Positions 53,239 to 62,286 are shown, numbered from the stretch's first letter. The stretch is DNA of 64,000 nt from Marinarcus sediminis (GCF_048571275.1 NZ_CP182357.1:1178001-1242000); one strand, 5' to 3'. Notes: generated from the letters alone by a model not told the origin. A program made the numbers and translations.

Positions 53239-53613
53239 TTAAAATTCTTTTTCAAATACTTCATCAGTATTTTGACACTCACTGCAATAGTGGTATTCGC
53301 TTTGTATAGATGCCAACTCATTTTGAATGATTTCATCAAAATCAATTGTACCATTCTCTATTTCAATAACTAACTCTTCCGATTCTTTATTGAAAATACC
53401 ATCGCTTAATAAAAAATCTAATTCTTCATCAAGCTTTAAATCTTCGCTTTTACCGCATCTGCAACACTCAATTTGTGTTGTTCCTTGCAAGTTGGCTTCG
53501 ATTTTCACTAAAGATGGCGATATTTTACAAAAAGTACCCTCTAATTCAACTGAAGCAAATTCAGTTTGAAACTCTTTTAAGGTTGAAGGTATTTTTTTAA
53601 ATTCTATTTTCAT
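53239..53613 (-). CDS. yceD: DUF177 (YceD) family protein
   Basis: The 124-aa protein has an N-terminal beta region, the CCRCGKSEDL Cys motif at about residues 49-58, an acidic middle and IIQNELASIQSEYHYCSEC near the end. YceD proteins are linked to 23S rRNA and L32 supply; the gene sits directly before rpmF, as usual. Confidence 0.9.
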   Translation of the reverse strand: MKIEFKKIPSTLKEFQTEFASVELEGTFCKISPSLVKIEANLQGTTQIECCRCGKSEDLKLDEELDFLLSDGIFNKESEELVIEIENGTIDFDEIIQNELASIQSEYHYCSECQNTDEVFEKEF

Positions 53614-53622
53614 AGATTTAGA

Positions 53623-54036
53623 TTAACAAATTTCTCTGTCTGAAAAGAAAAATTTGATTTCGTTTGCTGCATTTTCTAATGAATCTGAACCGTGTACTGC
53701 ATTTGCATCAATTGAATCAGCAAAATCAGCTCTGATTGTACCAGGAGCAGCTTCTTTAGGGTTAGTTGCACCCATTAAATCTCTGTTGATGGCCATGGCA
53801 TTTTCACCTTCTAATACAGAAACAACAACTGGACCAGAAATCATGAAAGCTACTAACTCACCATAAAAAGGTCTAGCAGCGTGAACTGCGTAAAAAGCTT
53901 CAGCGTCAGCTTTGCTTAATTGCATTTTTCTTGTAGCTGCAATTCTTAACCCTGCAGATTCGAATCTGTCAAGAATTTTACCAACTACATTTTTTGCAAC
54001 TGCATCAGGTTTGATGATTGATAACGTTTGTTCCAT
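53623..54036 (-). CDS. ndk: nucleoside diphosphate kinase
   Basis: The 137-aa enzyme begins EQTLSIIKPDAVAKNVVGKI and has the catalytic His in NAVHGSDSLENA, with PGTIRADFA. It balances nucleoside triphosphates. Its promoter and terminator-flanked position suggests it leads the yceD-rpmF-plsX-fabH transcript. Confidence 0.97.
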   Translation of the reverse strand: MEQTLSIIKPDAVAKNVVGKILDRFESAGLRIAATRKMQLSKADAEAFYAVHAARPFYGELVAFMISGPVVVSVLEGENAMAINRDLMGATNPKEAAPGTIRADFADSIDANAVHGSDSLENAANEIKFFFSDREIC

Positions 54037-54086
54037 AGATATATCCTAATTTAAATTTGAGTCGCGGATTATACCTTAAAAAATAA

Positions 54087-54121
54087 AAAAAGGCAAGTAG
54101 TATAAAACTACTTGCCTTTTT
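54087..54121. terminator. bidirectional-type hairpin between ferredoxin and ndk
   Basis: AAAAAGGCAAGTAGT and its complement ACTACTTGCCTTTTT form a perfect 15-bp stem with a 5-base loop. On the minus strand it ends the ferredoxin gene's transcript. Confidence 0.9.
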
Positions 54122-54144
54122 AAAAATTGTTTAAAACTAAGAAA

Positions 54145-54405
54145 TCAGTCTTGCACGCAAGGTTCACCAGCAACGGCACCTTCAGTGTCTGGGTTTGCAC
54201 CCCATACAATACATCCTTCAGTTGGACATGCATCTGCACATGCAGGTGAATCATTATGACCAATACATTCTACACATTTATCTTCATAAACATAGTAAAT
54301 ATCTTCACCAGTTGGATTCTCATCATTGTCAACAATTGCTTCTGTAGGACACTCATCTAAACAAGCATCACAACTAATACAGATATCTGTAATTACTACT
54401 GCCAT
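54145..54405 (-). CDS. 2x[4Fe-4S] ferredoxin
   Basis: The 86-aa protein has two Cys sets, CISCDACLDECP and CVECIGHNDSPACADACP, the second with the long insert of Allochromatium-type ferredoxins. The tail adds CIVWG and CVQD. It is a low-potential electron carrier, single-gene unit. Confidence 0.94.
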   Translation of the reverse strand: MAVVITDICISCDACLDECPTEAIVDNDENPTGEDIYYVYEDKCVECIGHNDSPACADACPTEGCIVWGANPDTEGAVAGEPCVQD

Positions 54406-54812
54406 ATTATCTCCTTATATTAATTGAAGTAACTTTATCACAGAAAAAATAAATGTTTGTTTAAATTTGACATACACTACAAATGACTCGAATGGCTTTA
54501 ATTTTGTTTATGCAAGCGCTTGCAATACAATTGTTTTATCCCAATGATTCAGGCTTTAAGAGAAGTTTTTCCTGTGTTATTGTCTCCTTTTTTTCTGCAT
54601 TTAGAATAAATAAAATTAATATTACGTGTTGTTTTTACACAGTTTTTGCCATAATAAAAAGGTGTCACTCAAGCAAGCATCTACTTAAGGATAAAAATTA
54701 TCCTAAAATAAATATTTTCTTAAATAAAAAAACTTCACAAAAAAGTGTTCTTTAGATTTAAAAAAAATGGTATATACTTTCATATCATATTTAACAAACA
54801 AAGGAATAAAAC
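54406..54812. other. 407-bp intergenic region with the peroxiredoxin promoter
   Basis: No gene is convincing here. A 90-codon plus-strand frame lacks a ribosome site and family pattern. TATACT at 54773-54778 is a plausible -10 element for the peroxiredoxin gene, 35 bases before its ATG. AAAGGAATAAAAC is the ribosome site. Confidence 0.5.
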
Positions 54813-55409
54813 ATGTTAGTAACTAAGAAAGCTCCAGATTTTACAGCAACAGCTGTACTTGCAAACGGTCAAATTGTCGAAGATTTTAATTTATATCAAA
54901 ATATTGGTGAAAAAGGTGCTGTACTTTTTTTCTACCCATTAGACTTTACATTTGTATGTCCATCTGAAATTATTGCATTCTCTAAAAGAATTGAAGAGTT
55001 TACTTCACGAGGGGTTAATGTTATTGGTGTATCTGTGGATTCACAATTTTCTCACTTTGCATGGAGAGAAACCGATGTAAACAATGGTGGAATTGGAAGA
55101 GTTAAATACCCACTGGTTGCAGATTTAAGTAAATCAATCGCAAAAGATTATGATGTATTATTTGGGGACTCTGTAGCACTCAGAGGGTCATTTTTGATTG
55201 ACAAAGATGGAACAGTAAGACATTGCGTTATCAATGACTTACCACTTGGAAGAAACATTGATGAAATGATCAGAATGGTTGATACCATGATTTTTACAAA
55301 CGAACATGGAGAAGTTTGTCCTGCAGGATGGAACAAAGGTGATGAAGGTATGAAAGCTTCAACAGCTGGTGTTGCAGAATATTTAGCAAAACATGAAGGG
55401 GACTTATAA
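54813..55409 (+). CDS. 2-Cys peroxiredoxin (AhpC/TSA family)
   Basis: The 198-aa enzyme has the peroxidatic Cys in DFTFVCPSEIIAF and the resolving Cys in EVCPAGWNKG, with GRNIDEMIRMVD. It reduces hydrogen peroxide and organic peroxides. It is a single gene with its own promoter and a strong terminator. A reductant such as thioredoxin must come from elsewhere. Confidence 0.96.
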   Translation: MLVTKKAPDFTATAVLANGQIVEDFNLYQNIGEKGAVLFFYPLDFTFVCPSEIIAFSKRIEEFTSRGVNVIGVSVDSQFSHFAWRETDVNNGGIGRVKYPLVADLSKSIAKDYDVLFGDSVALRGSFLIDKDGTVRHCVINDLPLGRNIDEMIRMVDTMIFTNEHGEVCPAGWNKGDEGMKASTAGVAEYLAKHEGDL

Positions 55410-55426
55410 TAAGTCTCTTGAATTCT

Positions 55427-55458
55427 AAAAAGGCACCAAATTTTTGGTGCCTTTTTTT
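55427..55458 (+). terminator. rho-independent terminator of the peroxiredoxin gene
   Basis: AAAAAGGCACCAA pairs with TTGGTGCCTTTTTTT around a short T-rich loop. Confidence 0.93.
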
Positions 55459-55608
55459 ATGCGTATAAACGCTTGAAAAAGTATAAAAAATCATTTTAAT
55501 TGACAAATTAAAAAATAAAGACTACAATTACAAAATCTAAATTAATTACTAAAATTAAACTACAACAATACTACTTATTAAAGTACATCTTAAAGGTTAA
55601 AAATACTC

Positions 55609-56958
55609 ATGGAAGAGTCAACAACTCAAACGAAACAGACTACAAAAGCGCCAAAAGCGAGTAGTAGCAAAGCCAGTAAGGCAAGAACACACATACCTGT
55701 TGAAGGTCATACGATTGAAAAACTCCGAGAACACACTTTAGAAGAACTTCTACGAATCGCCAAAGATCTTAATGTTGAAAACCCACAAGAACTCAAACGT
55801 CAAGAGCTGATGTTTTCCATTTTAAAATCGCAAATTGATGCGGGTGGATTTATTCTTTTCACGGGTATTTTAGAGATAAAAGATGGTGGTTTTGGTTTTT
55901 TAAGAGCGATGGACGGAAACTTTTCTGATACATCTAATGATTCTTATGTCAGTGCCACACAAATCAAAAAGTTTGCTTTGCGAACGGGAGATATTGTTAC
56001 TGGACAAGTTCGACCTCCTAACAAAGAGAGTGAAAAATATTATGCGCTTTTAAAAATTGAAGCGATCAATTACCTTCCTATCCATGAGTCAAAAAACAGA
56101 CCACTGTTTGACAACTTAACCCCACTTTATTCCACCAAACGATTTACTTTTGAATACGAACAAACACGAATGACAGGCCGAATGCTTGACTTGTTTGCTC
56201 CTATGGGTAAAGGTCAAAGAGGACTCATTGTGGCTCCTCCAAAAACAGGGAAAACCGAACTGTTAAAAGAATTAGCCCACGGTATTTCAAGAAATCACCC
56301 AGAAACACACTTGATGGTTTTACTTATTGATGAGCGACCAGAAGAGGTTACAGATATGCAAAGAAGTGTTAAAGGAGAAGTCTACTCTTCTACCTTTGAC
56401 CTTCCCGCACACAACCACGTACGAGTAGCAGAAATTGTGATTGAAAAAGCCAAAAGACTTGTAGAGATGAAAAAAGATGTTGTGATTTTGCTTGACTCTA
56501 TTACCAGACTTGCCCGAGCCTACAACACCGTTACCCCATCTTCTGGAAAAGTACTTTCAGGTGGGGTTGATGCCAATGCTTTACATAAACCAAAACGATT
56601 TTTTGGAGCTGCAAGAAACATAGAAGAGGGTGGAAGTTTAACCATCATCTCAACGGCACTTATTGACACTGGTTCAAAAATGGATGAAGTGATTTTTGAA
56701 GAGTTTAAAGGAACAGGAAACTCAGAAGTGGTACTAAGCAGAAATGCTGCAAACAAAAGAGTCTACCCAGCCCTTGATATTATCAAATCAGGAACAAGAA
56801 AAGAAGAGTTACTTCTTTCTCCAGAAATTTTACAAAAAACATGGATATTACGAAATGCCATCGCCTCTATGGATGAAGTAGAAGCGTTGAAATTCTTGTA
56901 CAGTAAGATGCAGAAGACAAAAGATAATGAAGAGTTTTTTGCAGGAATGAACGAATAG
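55609..56958 (+). CDS. rho: transcription termination factor Rho
   Basis: The 449-aa protein has a Thr/Lys/Ser-rich N-terminal extension of about 30 residues, the helical LREHTLEELLRIAKDLNVEN and RQELMFSILK segment, an RNA-binding domain (GFLRAMDGNFSDTSNDSYVS), Walker A APPKTGKTELL, Walker B VVILLDSITRLARAYN and the Q/R loops (VLSGGVDANALHKPKRFFGAARN). It is the RNA helicase ending unstructured transcripts. Confidence 0.97.
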   Translation: MEESTTQTKQTTKAPKASSSKASKARTHIPVEGHTIEKLREHTLEELLRIAKDLNVENPQELKRQELMFSILKSQIDAGGFILFTGILEIKDGGFGFLRAMDGNFSDTSNDSYVSATQIKKFALRTGDIVTGQVRPPNKESEKYYALLKIEAINYLPIHESKNRPLFDNLTPLYSTKRFTFEYEQTRMTGRMLDLFAPMGKGQRGLIVAPPKTGKTELLKELAHGISRNHPETHLMVLLIDERPEEVTDMQRSVKGEVYSSTFDLPAHNHVRVAEIVIEKAKRLVEMKKDVVILLDSITRLARAYNTVTPSSGKVLSGGVDANALHKPKRFFGAARNIEEGGSLTIISTALIDTGSKMDEVIFEEFKGTGNSEVVLSRNAANKRVYPALDIIKSGTRKEELLLSPEILQKTWILRNAIASMDEVEALKFLYSKMQKTKDNEEFFAGMNE

Positions 56959-56980
56959 CTTTATAAAGCAGCCTCTTTTT

Positions 56981-57045
56981 CAAAATTTCTGCGTTAGCGC
57001 GGAAATTTTGCTCGTCACGTACTTGCTTGTACGCTCCTCTCAAAA
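56981..57045. repeat. palindromic extragenic element downstream of rho
   Basis: AAAATTTCTGCG (56982-56993) and CGCGGAAATTTT (56998-57009) form a 12-bp stem (one G-T type pair). A second hairpin follows: CGTAC-TTGCTT-GTACG enclosed by TTTTG and CAAAA. The composition is more GC-rich than the surroundings and resembles dispersed palindromes found between genes in other proteobacteria. Confidence 0.55.
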
Positions 57046-57227
57046 TTCCCCCACTGCCTTGAACTTTTAAAAAATAGTCAGCTTTATTAAGCTATTAGGA
57101 TATAAAACAAGAAGTATAATTCTTATTTATATTCTATATAAAAATAAATTTAGAATTTAAAAGAGTTACATTTAAAGCTTTTTATAATTTTATTTAGTTA
57201 TATTTTATAAAAAATAAAAGTGATAAT

Positions 57228-57995
57228 ATGAGTTTAAATCTTTATTCTACAATTGCAGATAAATATAATAGTAATTCACAAAAAATTAGAGTTTTGACTG
57301 AAAAATGGGTAAATGAATATATATATTGTCCCAATTGTGGTAATAGTATAAATGAATATGAAAATAATAAACCAGTTGCAGATTTTTATTGTTCTAAATG
57401 TAATGAAGATTATGAACTAAAAAGTAAAAAAGATAAAATTGGCAATAAAATTGTAGATGGTGCTTATCAAACTATGATAGATAGATTACAAAGTGATACA
57501 AATCCAAATTTTTTCTTTTTAAATTATGATAAAAATAGTTTTGATATATTAAATTTTATTGTTATTCCCAAACATTTTTTTGTACCAGAAATTATAGAAA
57601 AAAGAAAACCATTATCATCAACAGCTAGAAGAGCTGGATGGATTGGTTGTAATATATTACTAAATACAATACCAAATAGTGGAAAAATATTTTACATTAA
57701 AGATGGAATAGAAGAAGATAAAAATAAAATTTTGGAAGATTGGAATAAAACTACTTTTTTAAAACAATCTTCAAATTTAAAATCAAAAAGTTGGTTACTT
57801 GATATTATAAAGTGCATTGAAAAAATAGATAAAAAAGATTTTTCATTAAATGAAATTTATCAATTTGAAAAATATTTAAAATTGAAACATCCACAAAATA
57901 ATAATATACCTGCAAAGATTAGACAACAGTTACAAATATTAAGAGATAGAGATTATTTGTCATTTACTAATCGTGGTAAATATAAATTAAAATAG
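57228..57995 (+). CDS. dpnC: DpnI-family restriction endonuclease (methyl-dependent, G-m6A-TC)
   Basis: The 255-aa protein matches pneumococcal DpnI along its length: KYNSNSQKIRVLTEKWVNEY, the zinc-binding CPNCGNS and CSKCNEDY sets, the catalytic PVADFYC and YELKSKK (PD-ExK type), DGAYQTMIDRLQSDTNPNFFF, KPLSSTARRAGWIGCNI, and the C-terminal winged helix IRQQLQILRDRDYLSF that reads methylated adenine. It cuts only Dam-methylated GATC. The host genome must lack Dam methylation. The gene is very A/T-rich and sits with dpnD between rho and metN. Confidence 0.95.
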   Translation: MSLNLYSTIADKYNSNSQKIRVLTEKWVNEYIYCPNCGNSINEYENNKPVADFYCSKCNEDYELKSKKDKIGNKIVDGAYQTMIDRLQSDTNPNFFFLNYDKNSFDILNFIVIPKHFFVPEIIEKRKPLSSTARRAGWIGCNILLNTIPNSGKIFYIKDGIEEDKNKILEDWNKTTFLKQSSNLKSKSWLLDIIKCIEKIDKKDFSLNEIYQFEKYLKLKHPQNNNIPAKIRQQLQILRDRDYLSFTNRGKYKLK

Positions 57996-58004
57996 GAAAA
58001 TATT

Positions 58005-58313
58005 TTGAAAATAGATATAAAGATTACAGAAACATTATCCCGAATTGTTTCAGTTAAGGCTGATTCTGTAGATGAAGCAATAAATAAGGTAAAAGATAAA
58101 TATAATAATGAAAAAATAATTTTAGATTACTCAGATTTTGATGGAAATGTAATTTTTGAGGAGAACATTGATAACTTAGATAGTAAAAAAGATTTTTTAA
58201 TTAATGAAGTAATAAAATATTTAATTAAAGATGAAAAAAAACATTTTGAAGAGATGAATGAACCGAGTAATCACATATATTTAAAATTATTGGAATTAAA
58301 AAAATATTTGTAG
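58005..58313 (+). CDS. dpnD: DpnD/PcfM-family small protein
   Basis: The 102-aa product starts with TTG, after AGGAAAATA, 9 bases behind the dpnC stop. Its first half, IKITETLSRIVSVKADSVDE, then INKVKDKYNN and IILDYSDFDG, is the DpnD-PcfM fold. The second half is a helical extension. In the pneumococcal DpnI locus a dpnD gene also follows dpnC; its role is not known. Confidence 0.88.
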   Translation: MKIDIKITETLSRIVSVKADSVDEAINKVKDKYNNEKIILDYSDFDGNVIFEENIDNLDSKKDFLINEVIKYLIKDEKKHFEEMNEPSNHIYLKLLELKKYL

Positions 58314-58403
58314 ATTACAACTTCTTACTTATCATGCATGAACATCTATTTATATTTCAAAAACTTTAATTAAAACGCATTAATTAAGAAACAAATAAAA
58401 CAT

Positions 58404-58496
58404 CTACTTCTTAACAAAGATATTTACGATTGAGCCTGCTATGGTGAAAAATACCAATCCTGCGACGATGAAGAGCATAATTTCTGTTATAAACAT
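58404..58496 (-). CDS. predicted 30-aa membrane peptide
   Basis: The frame opens MFITEIMLFIVAGLVFFTIA, continues GSIVNIFV and ends in KK: one hydrophobic helix with a basic end. AGGAAA lies 7-8 bases before the ATG, and a palindrome lies about 20 bases upstream. I do not recognise it. Single-helix peptides like this often attach to membrane complexes. Confidence 0.5.
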   Translation of the reverse strand: MFITEIMLFIVAGLVFFTIAGSIVNIFVKK

Positions 58497-58513
58497 GGGG
58501 TTTCCTTTTTTAT

Positions 58514-58533
58514 AAATGAATAGTCATTCATTT
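58514..58533. promoter_or_regulatory. palindromic operator-like site
   Basis: AAATGAAT-AGTC-ATTCATTT is a perfect 8-bp inverted repeat with a 4-base centre, the form of many TetR-family operators. It overlaps the presumed promoter of the 30-aa peptide on the minus strand. Confidence 0.55.
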
Positions 58534-58754
58534 TATTACTGGGATTATAAAGAAATTTACTTTATGGCAATCTTAAGTGGCTTTAAGTTTTAGATGCTTT
58601 TTTGTAACTTTTTAAAACAACTTTTTTATGGCAGTTGCACATATTGCAGTTTGGCTTTAGGGCAAGAGAGATAGAATAAACAATGTAGCTTTTTTGTTTA
58701 ACATGTCTTTTATGAATTTTTTTATACCATTTCCCCCTTGAATAAGGAAATAGA

Positions 58755-59711
58755 ATGATATGTATAAAAAACTTGAATAAATATTATGGTGATACACAAG
58801 TTTTAAATGATATTTCAATTGATATAAAAAAAGGTGAGATTTTTGCCATTGTGGGACACAGTGGTGCGGGAAAATCGACACTTATGCGATGTATTAATGG
58901 GCTAGAAGAGTACAGCGAAGGTTCGTTGAAAGTCAATGACAAAGAGATTAAAAGCCTCAGCAAAGAGCATTTACGTGAATTTAGAAAAAAGATTGGAATG
59001 ATATTTCAACACTTTTCACTCATAGAGCGAAAAACGGTTTTTGATAATGTGGCATTGCCTATGCAACTTTGGGGATATTCTCAAAAAGAGATTTCAAAAA
59101 AAGTCAAAGAACTGCTTGATTTGGTTGGACTTAATGATAAAATTGACGCTTACCCCAACCAATTAAGTGGAGGTCAAAAACAGCGTGTGGCAATTGCGCG
59201 GGCACTCACACTTGACCCAGAAGTTCTGCTTTCCGATGAAGCCACTTCGGCACTGGATCCCAATACCACAACCTCGATTTTGAATTTGTTAAAAGAAATC
59301 AATGAAAAACTCAATATTACGATTGTGTTGGTCACGCATGAAATGGAAGTGGTGAAACATATCGCTCAACGAGCGCTTTTGTTGGAGCATGGAAATATTA
59401 TTGGGTTTGATGTCACCGAAGAGCTGTTTTTAAAACCAGACGATAAAATGAAAGCATTTTTAGGGGAAACCGAAGTGGTTCCTCAAAAAGGGGTCAATAT
59501 TAAGATATATTTTCCTAAAGATAATGTATTTCAATCTTTTCTAACAAAAATGGCGCGAGAATTAGAGATGGATTTTGATATTGTTTGGGGAAAACTTGAG
59601 AAGATTAACAGCCACATTGTAGGGAATATGGTGATTAATATTGAAGAGAAAGATAAAGACAAAGTCGTTACGTATATCAATGCACACGATATTGTTTGGG
59701 AGGTATTATAA
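58755..59711 (+). CDS. metN: methionine ABC transporter ATP-binding protein
   Basis: The 318-aa ATPase has Walker A GHSGAGKST, Q-loop MIFQHF, signature LSGGQKQR, Walker B VLLSDEATSALD and the H-loop VTHE, then a C-terminal NIL domain (from about residue 245) that senses methionine and inhibits the pump. TAATG overlap joins it to metI. Part of metNIQ. Confidence 0.95.
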   Translation: MICIKNLNKYYGDTQVLNDISIDIKKGEIFAIVGHSGAGKSTLMRCINGLEEYSEGSLKVNDKEIKSLSKEHLREFRKKIGMIFQHFSLIERKTVFDNVALPMQLWGYSQKEISKKVKELLDLVGLNDKIDAYPNQLSGGQKQRVAIARALTLDPEVLLSDEATSALDPNTTTSILNLLKEINEKLNITIVLVTHEMEVVKHIAQRALLLEHGNIIGFDVTEELFLKPDDKMKAFLGETEVVPQKGVNIKIYFPKDNVFQSFLTKMARELEMDFDIVWGKLEKINSHIVGNMVINIEEKDKDKVVTYINAHDIVWEVL

Positions 59712-60349
59712 TGGTTGATATTTTATTGCCCGCATTAGGTGAAACCCTTTATATGTCGCTTCTTTCAACCTTTTTTGCCGTGGTCATTGGTTTTATTTTG
59801 GCGATTACATTAATGCTTACTTCACAAGGGGGCTTAAGAGAAAATCAAAAAATATACGCCGTTTTGGATATGATTATCAATACTTTGCGTTCGTTCCCTT
59901 TTATTATTTTAATGATTGTTTTGTTCCCTCTGACAAAATTTTTAATTGGCAAAAGCATTGGAACGACTGCGGCGATTATTCCTTTGACCATAGGGGCAGC
60001 CCCTTTTATTGCAAGGCTTATTGAGAGTGCTTTAAAAGAGGTTGACTCTGGCGTGGTTGAAGCGGCAAAATCGTTTGGAGCCAGCGATGCGCAAATCATT
60101 TTTAAAGTGATGTGTGTCGAAGCTTTGCCATCGATTATTTCTGCCATTACCTTAACGCTCATTACGGTCATAGGATTTTCAGCTATGGCAGGTGCAGTTG
60201 GCGGTGGTGGGTTAGGTGATGTTGCCATAAAATATGGTTATTATCGATTTCAAACCGATACAATGATTTATACTGTAATTATCCTCATAGCCTTGGTTCA
60301 AGGGGTTCAAAGTTTGGGTGATTATCTGTATAAAATCACAAAAAAATAA
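59711..60349 (+). CDS. metI: methionine ABC transporter permease
   Basis: The 212-aa membrane protein has about five helices and the permease EAA loop EVDSGVVEAAKSFGASDAQI. The ATG at 59711 overlaps the metN stop and follows GGGAGGT. It forms the translocation channel with MetN. Confidence 0.94.
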   Translation: MVDILLPALGETLYMSLLSTFFAVVIGFILAITLMLTSQGGLRENQKIYAVLDMIINTLRSFPFIILMIVLFPLTKFLIGKSIGTTAAIIPLTIGAAPFIARLIESALKEVDSGVVEAAKSFGASDAQIIFKVMCVEALPSIISAITLTLITVIGFSAMAGAVGGGGLGDVAIKYGYYRFQTDTMIYTVIILIALVQGVQSLGDYLYKITKK

Positions 60350-60368
60350 ATTAACAAAAAGAAGAAAC

Positions 60369-61175
60369 ATGATGAAAACAGTTTTAAAATGGGTACTTTT
60401 AGCTACTTTAAGCCTTGGGTTGGTTGCTTGCAATGATTCAAAAGAGCCAAAAGAAGAGAAACATACCGTCATTAAAGTGGGAGCAACGCCTGTTCCTCAT
60501 GCTGAGATTTTAGAGTTTGCTAAACCTTTTTTAAAAGCAAAAGGGTATGAGTTAGACATTGTTGAGTTTACCGATTATGTCACTCCCAATATTGCTGTCG
60601 ATGAGGGAGAATTGGACGCAAACTTCTTCCAACATTTGCCCTACTTAGAAGAGTTTAATAAAAATAAACATACCCATTTGGTAAAAACTGTCAATGTACA
60701 TTTAGAGCCAATGGGGTTATATTCTAAAAAAATTCACTCTTTGAACGAATTAAAACAAGGAGCAACCATTGCTGTTCCTAATGACCCAACCAATGAGAGC
60801 CGTGCTTTAGATATTTTGGTCAAACAAGGGTTATTGAGTTTTAAAGATGTTCAGTTTAAAACAGTAGTGGATATTCAAGATAATCCTAAAAATCTACACA
60901 TAAAAGAGTTGGATGCCCCACAACTTCCACGAGTTTTAGATGAAGTCGATGCGGCAATTATCAATACCAATTATGCGTTAGCTGCAAATTTGAACCCACT
61001 CAAAGATGCCATTGTGATTGAATCAAAAGATTCACCTTATGCCAATATTATTGTGGTCAAAGCGGGCAATGAAAACACACCTTATATTAAAGCGTTAAAT
61101 GAGGTCTTAAACTCAGAGGTAATGAAAGATTTTATTGCAAAAAAATACAATGGGGCAATTATAGAAGCCTTCTAA
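60369..61175 (+). CDS. metQ: methionine-binding lipoprotein
   Basis: The 268-aa protein has a lipoprotein signal (VLLATLSLGLVAC, Cys after the lipobox), then KVGATPVPHAEILEFAKPFL, the NlpA/MetQ start, and NFFQHLPYLEEFN, PNDPTNESRALDIL and NTNYALAANLNP. It delivers D/L-methionine to MetNI. The ATG at 60369 is chosen because it gives a proper lipoprotein signal. Confidence 0.95.
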   Translation: MMKTVLKWVLLATLSLGLVACNDSKEPKEEKHTVIKVGATPVPHAEILEFAKPFLKAKGYELDIVEFTDYVTPNIAVDEGELDANFFQHLPYLEEFNKNKHTHLVKTVNVHLEPMGLYSKKIHSLNELKQGATIAVPNDPTNESRALDILVKQGLLSFKDVQFKTVVDIQDNPKNLHIKELDAPQLPRVLDEVDAAIINTNYALAANLNPLKDAIVIESKDSPYANIIVVKAGNENTPYIKALNEVLNSEVMKDFIAKKYNGAIIEAF

Positions 61176-61183
61176 AAAAACCA

Positions 61184-61212
61184 TTTAAAAAGAGGAACTT
61201 CCTCTTTTTAAA
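61184..61212 (+). terminator. rho-independent terminator of metNIQ
   Basis: TTTAAAAAGAGGA and TCCTCTTTTTAAA form a 13-bp stem around a 3-base loop. The T-run is within the stem. Confidence 0.8.
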
Positions 61213-61289
61213 CTCTTTTATTCTTACCAATATTTAACCTATTTCTATACAAATTTTCACTACACTTTAAAAAAACAAAAAGACAAACC

Positions 61290-62234
61290 TTGAAAAAACC
61301 ACCTTTAATCCAATGGTACGAAAAACACGGACGACACGATTTACCGTGGCGAAATACGACCGATCCTTACCCCATTTATCTCAGTGAAATCATGTTGCAA
61401 CAAACGCAAGTTAAAACGGTATTGGAGCGGTTTTATTTTCAGTTTTTGCAAAAGTTTCCTACGCTAGAAGCACTTGCAAAAGCACAGGAAGATGAGGTAT
61501 TAAAAGCGTGGGAAGGTTTGGGCTATTATACACGTGCGCGCAATTTACATAAAACTGCGCAACTGACTCAAGGCATTTTGCCTCAAACTCTTGAAGCGCT
61601 TGAAGCACTTCCTGGCATTGGGCCATCTACGGCTCGTGCGATTGCTTGTTTTGCTTTTGGACTATCGGTGCCTATTTTAGATGGCAATGTCAAACGAATC
61701 TTGTACCGATATTTTGCTCGGACTCATGCCAATGAGAAAGAACTTTGGGCATTGGCAAATCAACTTTTTGAAGCCGATAAAAACTTTGCGTATGAACACA
61801 ATCAAGCGCTTATGGATATGGGTTCTTTTATCTGCACACGCACTCAACCAAAGTGCCGTGAGTGTCCTTTGGAATTGTCGTGTTTGGGCAAAGAGTTAGC
61901 TTGGATGTTTCCTGCAAAAAAAGCCAAAAAACCCAAAGAGTTGCGTCATCGAAATTTGGTCATTTATACGCATAAAAATAAAATTGCCCTTTTCCAAAAT
62001 GAAGAGAATTTACTCAAAGGGTTGTACGGTTTCAGACAATACAGCGATGAACTGGATGCTTCTTATACGTTTTTAGGGGAGATAAAACATGAGTATTCAC
62101 ACATTTCCTTGCGGGCAAAAGTCTATACCAAAGAGGTAGAACTCAACTCTTTTAAGGCGTGGTTCGATGAAGAAGAGGTGGAGAGTTTGGCGTTAAGTAA
62201 AGCCGACCATAAAGCTTTGGCACTGCTTTTTTAA
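61290..62234 (+). CDS. mutY: A/G-specific adenine glycosylase
   Basis: The 314-aa enzyme starts with TTG. It has HDLPWRNTTDPYPIYLSEIMLQQTQV, the helix-hairpin-helix LEALPGIGPSTARAI with catalytic Asp in ILDGNVKRIL, and the 4Fe-4S set CTRTQPKCRECPLELSC. The C-terminal NUDIX-like part that sees 8-oxoG is short. It removes adenine opposite 8-oxoguanine. Confidence 0.94.
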   Translation: MKKPPLIQWYEKHGRHDLPWRNTTDPYPIYLSEIMLQQTQVKTVLERFYFQFLQKFPTLEALAKAQEDEVLKAWEGLGYYTRARNLHKTAQLTQGILPQTLEALEALPGIGPSTARAIACFAFGLSVPILDGNVKRILYRYFARTHANEKELWALANQLFEADKNFAYEHNQALMDMGSFICTRTQPKCRECPLELSCLGKELAWMFPAKKAKKPKELRHRNLVIYTHKNKIALFQNEENLLKGLYGFRQYSDELDASYTFLGEIKHEYSHISLRAKVYTKEVELNSFKAWFDEEEVESLALSKADHKALALLF

Positions 62235-62286
62235 AAAGTTTGATTCTGTGGTATACTTTTTAGAAAATTAATATAAAGAGAAAGCC

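Larger units (their letters stand above)
58314..58754. other. 441-bp region between dpnD and metN
   Basis: It holds a possible 30-aa membrane peptide gene on minus (58404-58496), a TetR-type palindrome (58514-58533) and otherwise A/T-rich spacer up to the metN ribosome site AAGGAAATAG. I see no S-box or other riboswitch before metN. Confidence 0.5.

Noticed and set aside
54483..54755. 90-codon plus-strand frame before the peroxiredoxin gene
   Set aside because: No ribosome site, odd composition and no family pattern; best seen as promoter-side spacer.
58554..58754. SAM or other riboswitch before metN
   Set aside because: No conserved multi-stem core or terminator hairpin was found in the leader.
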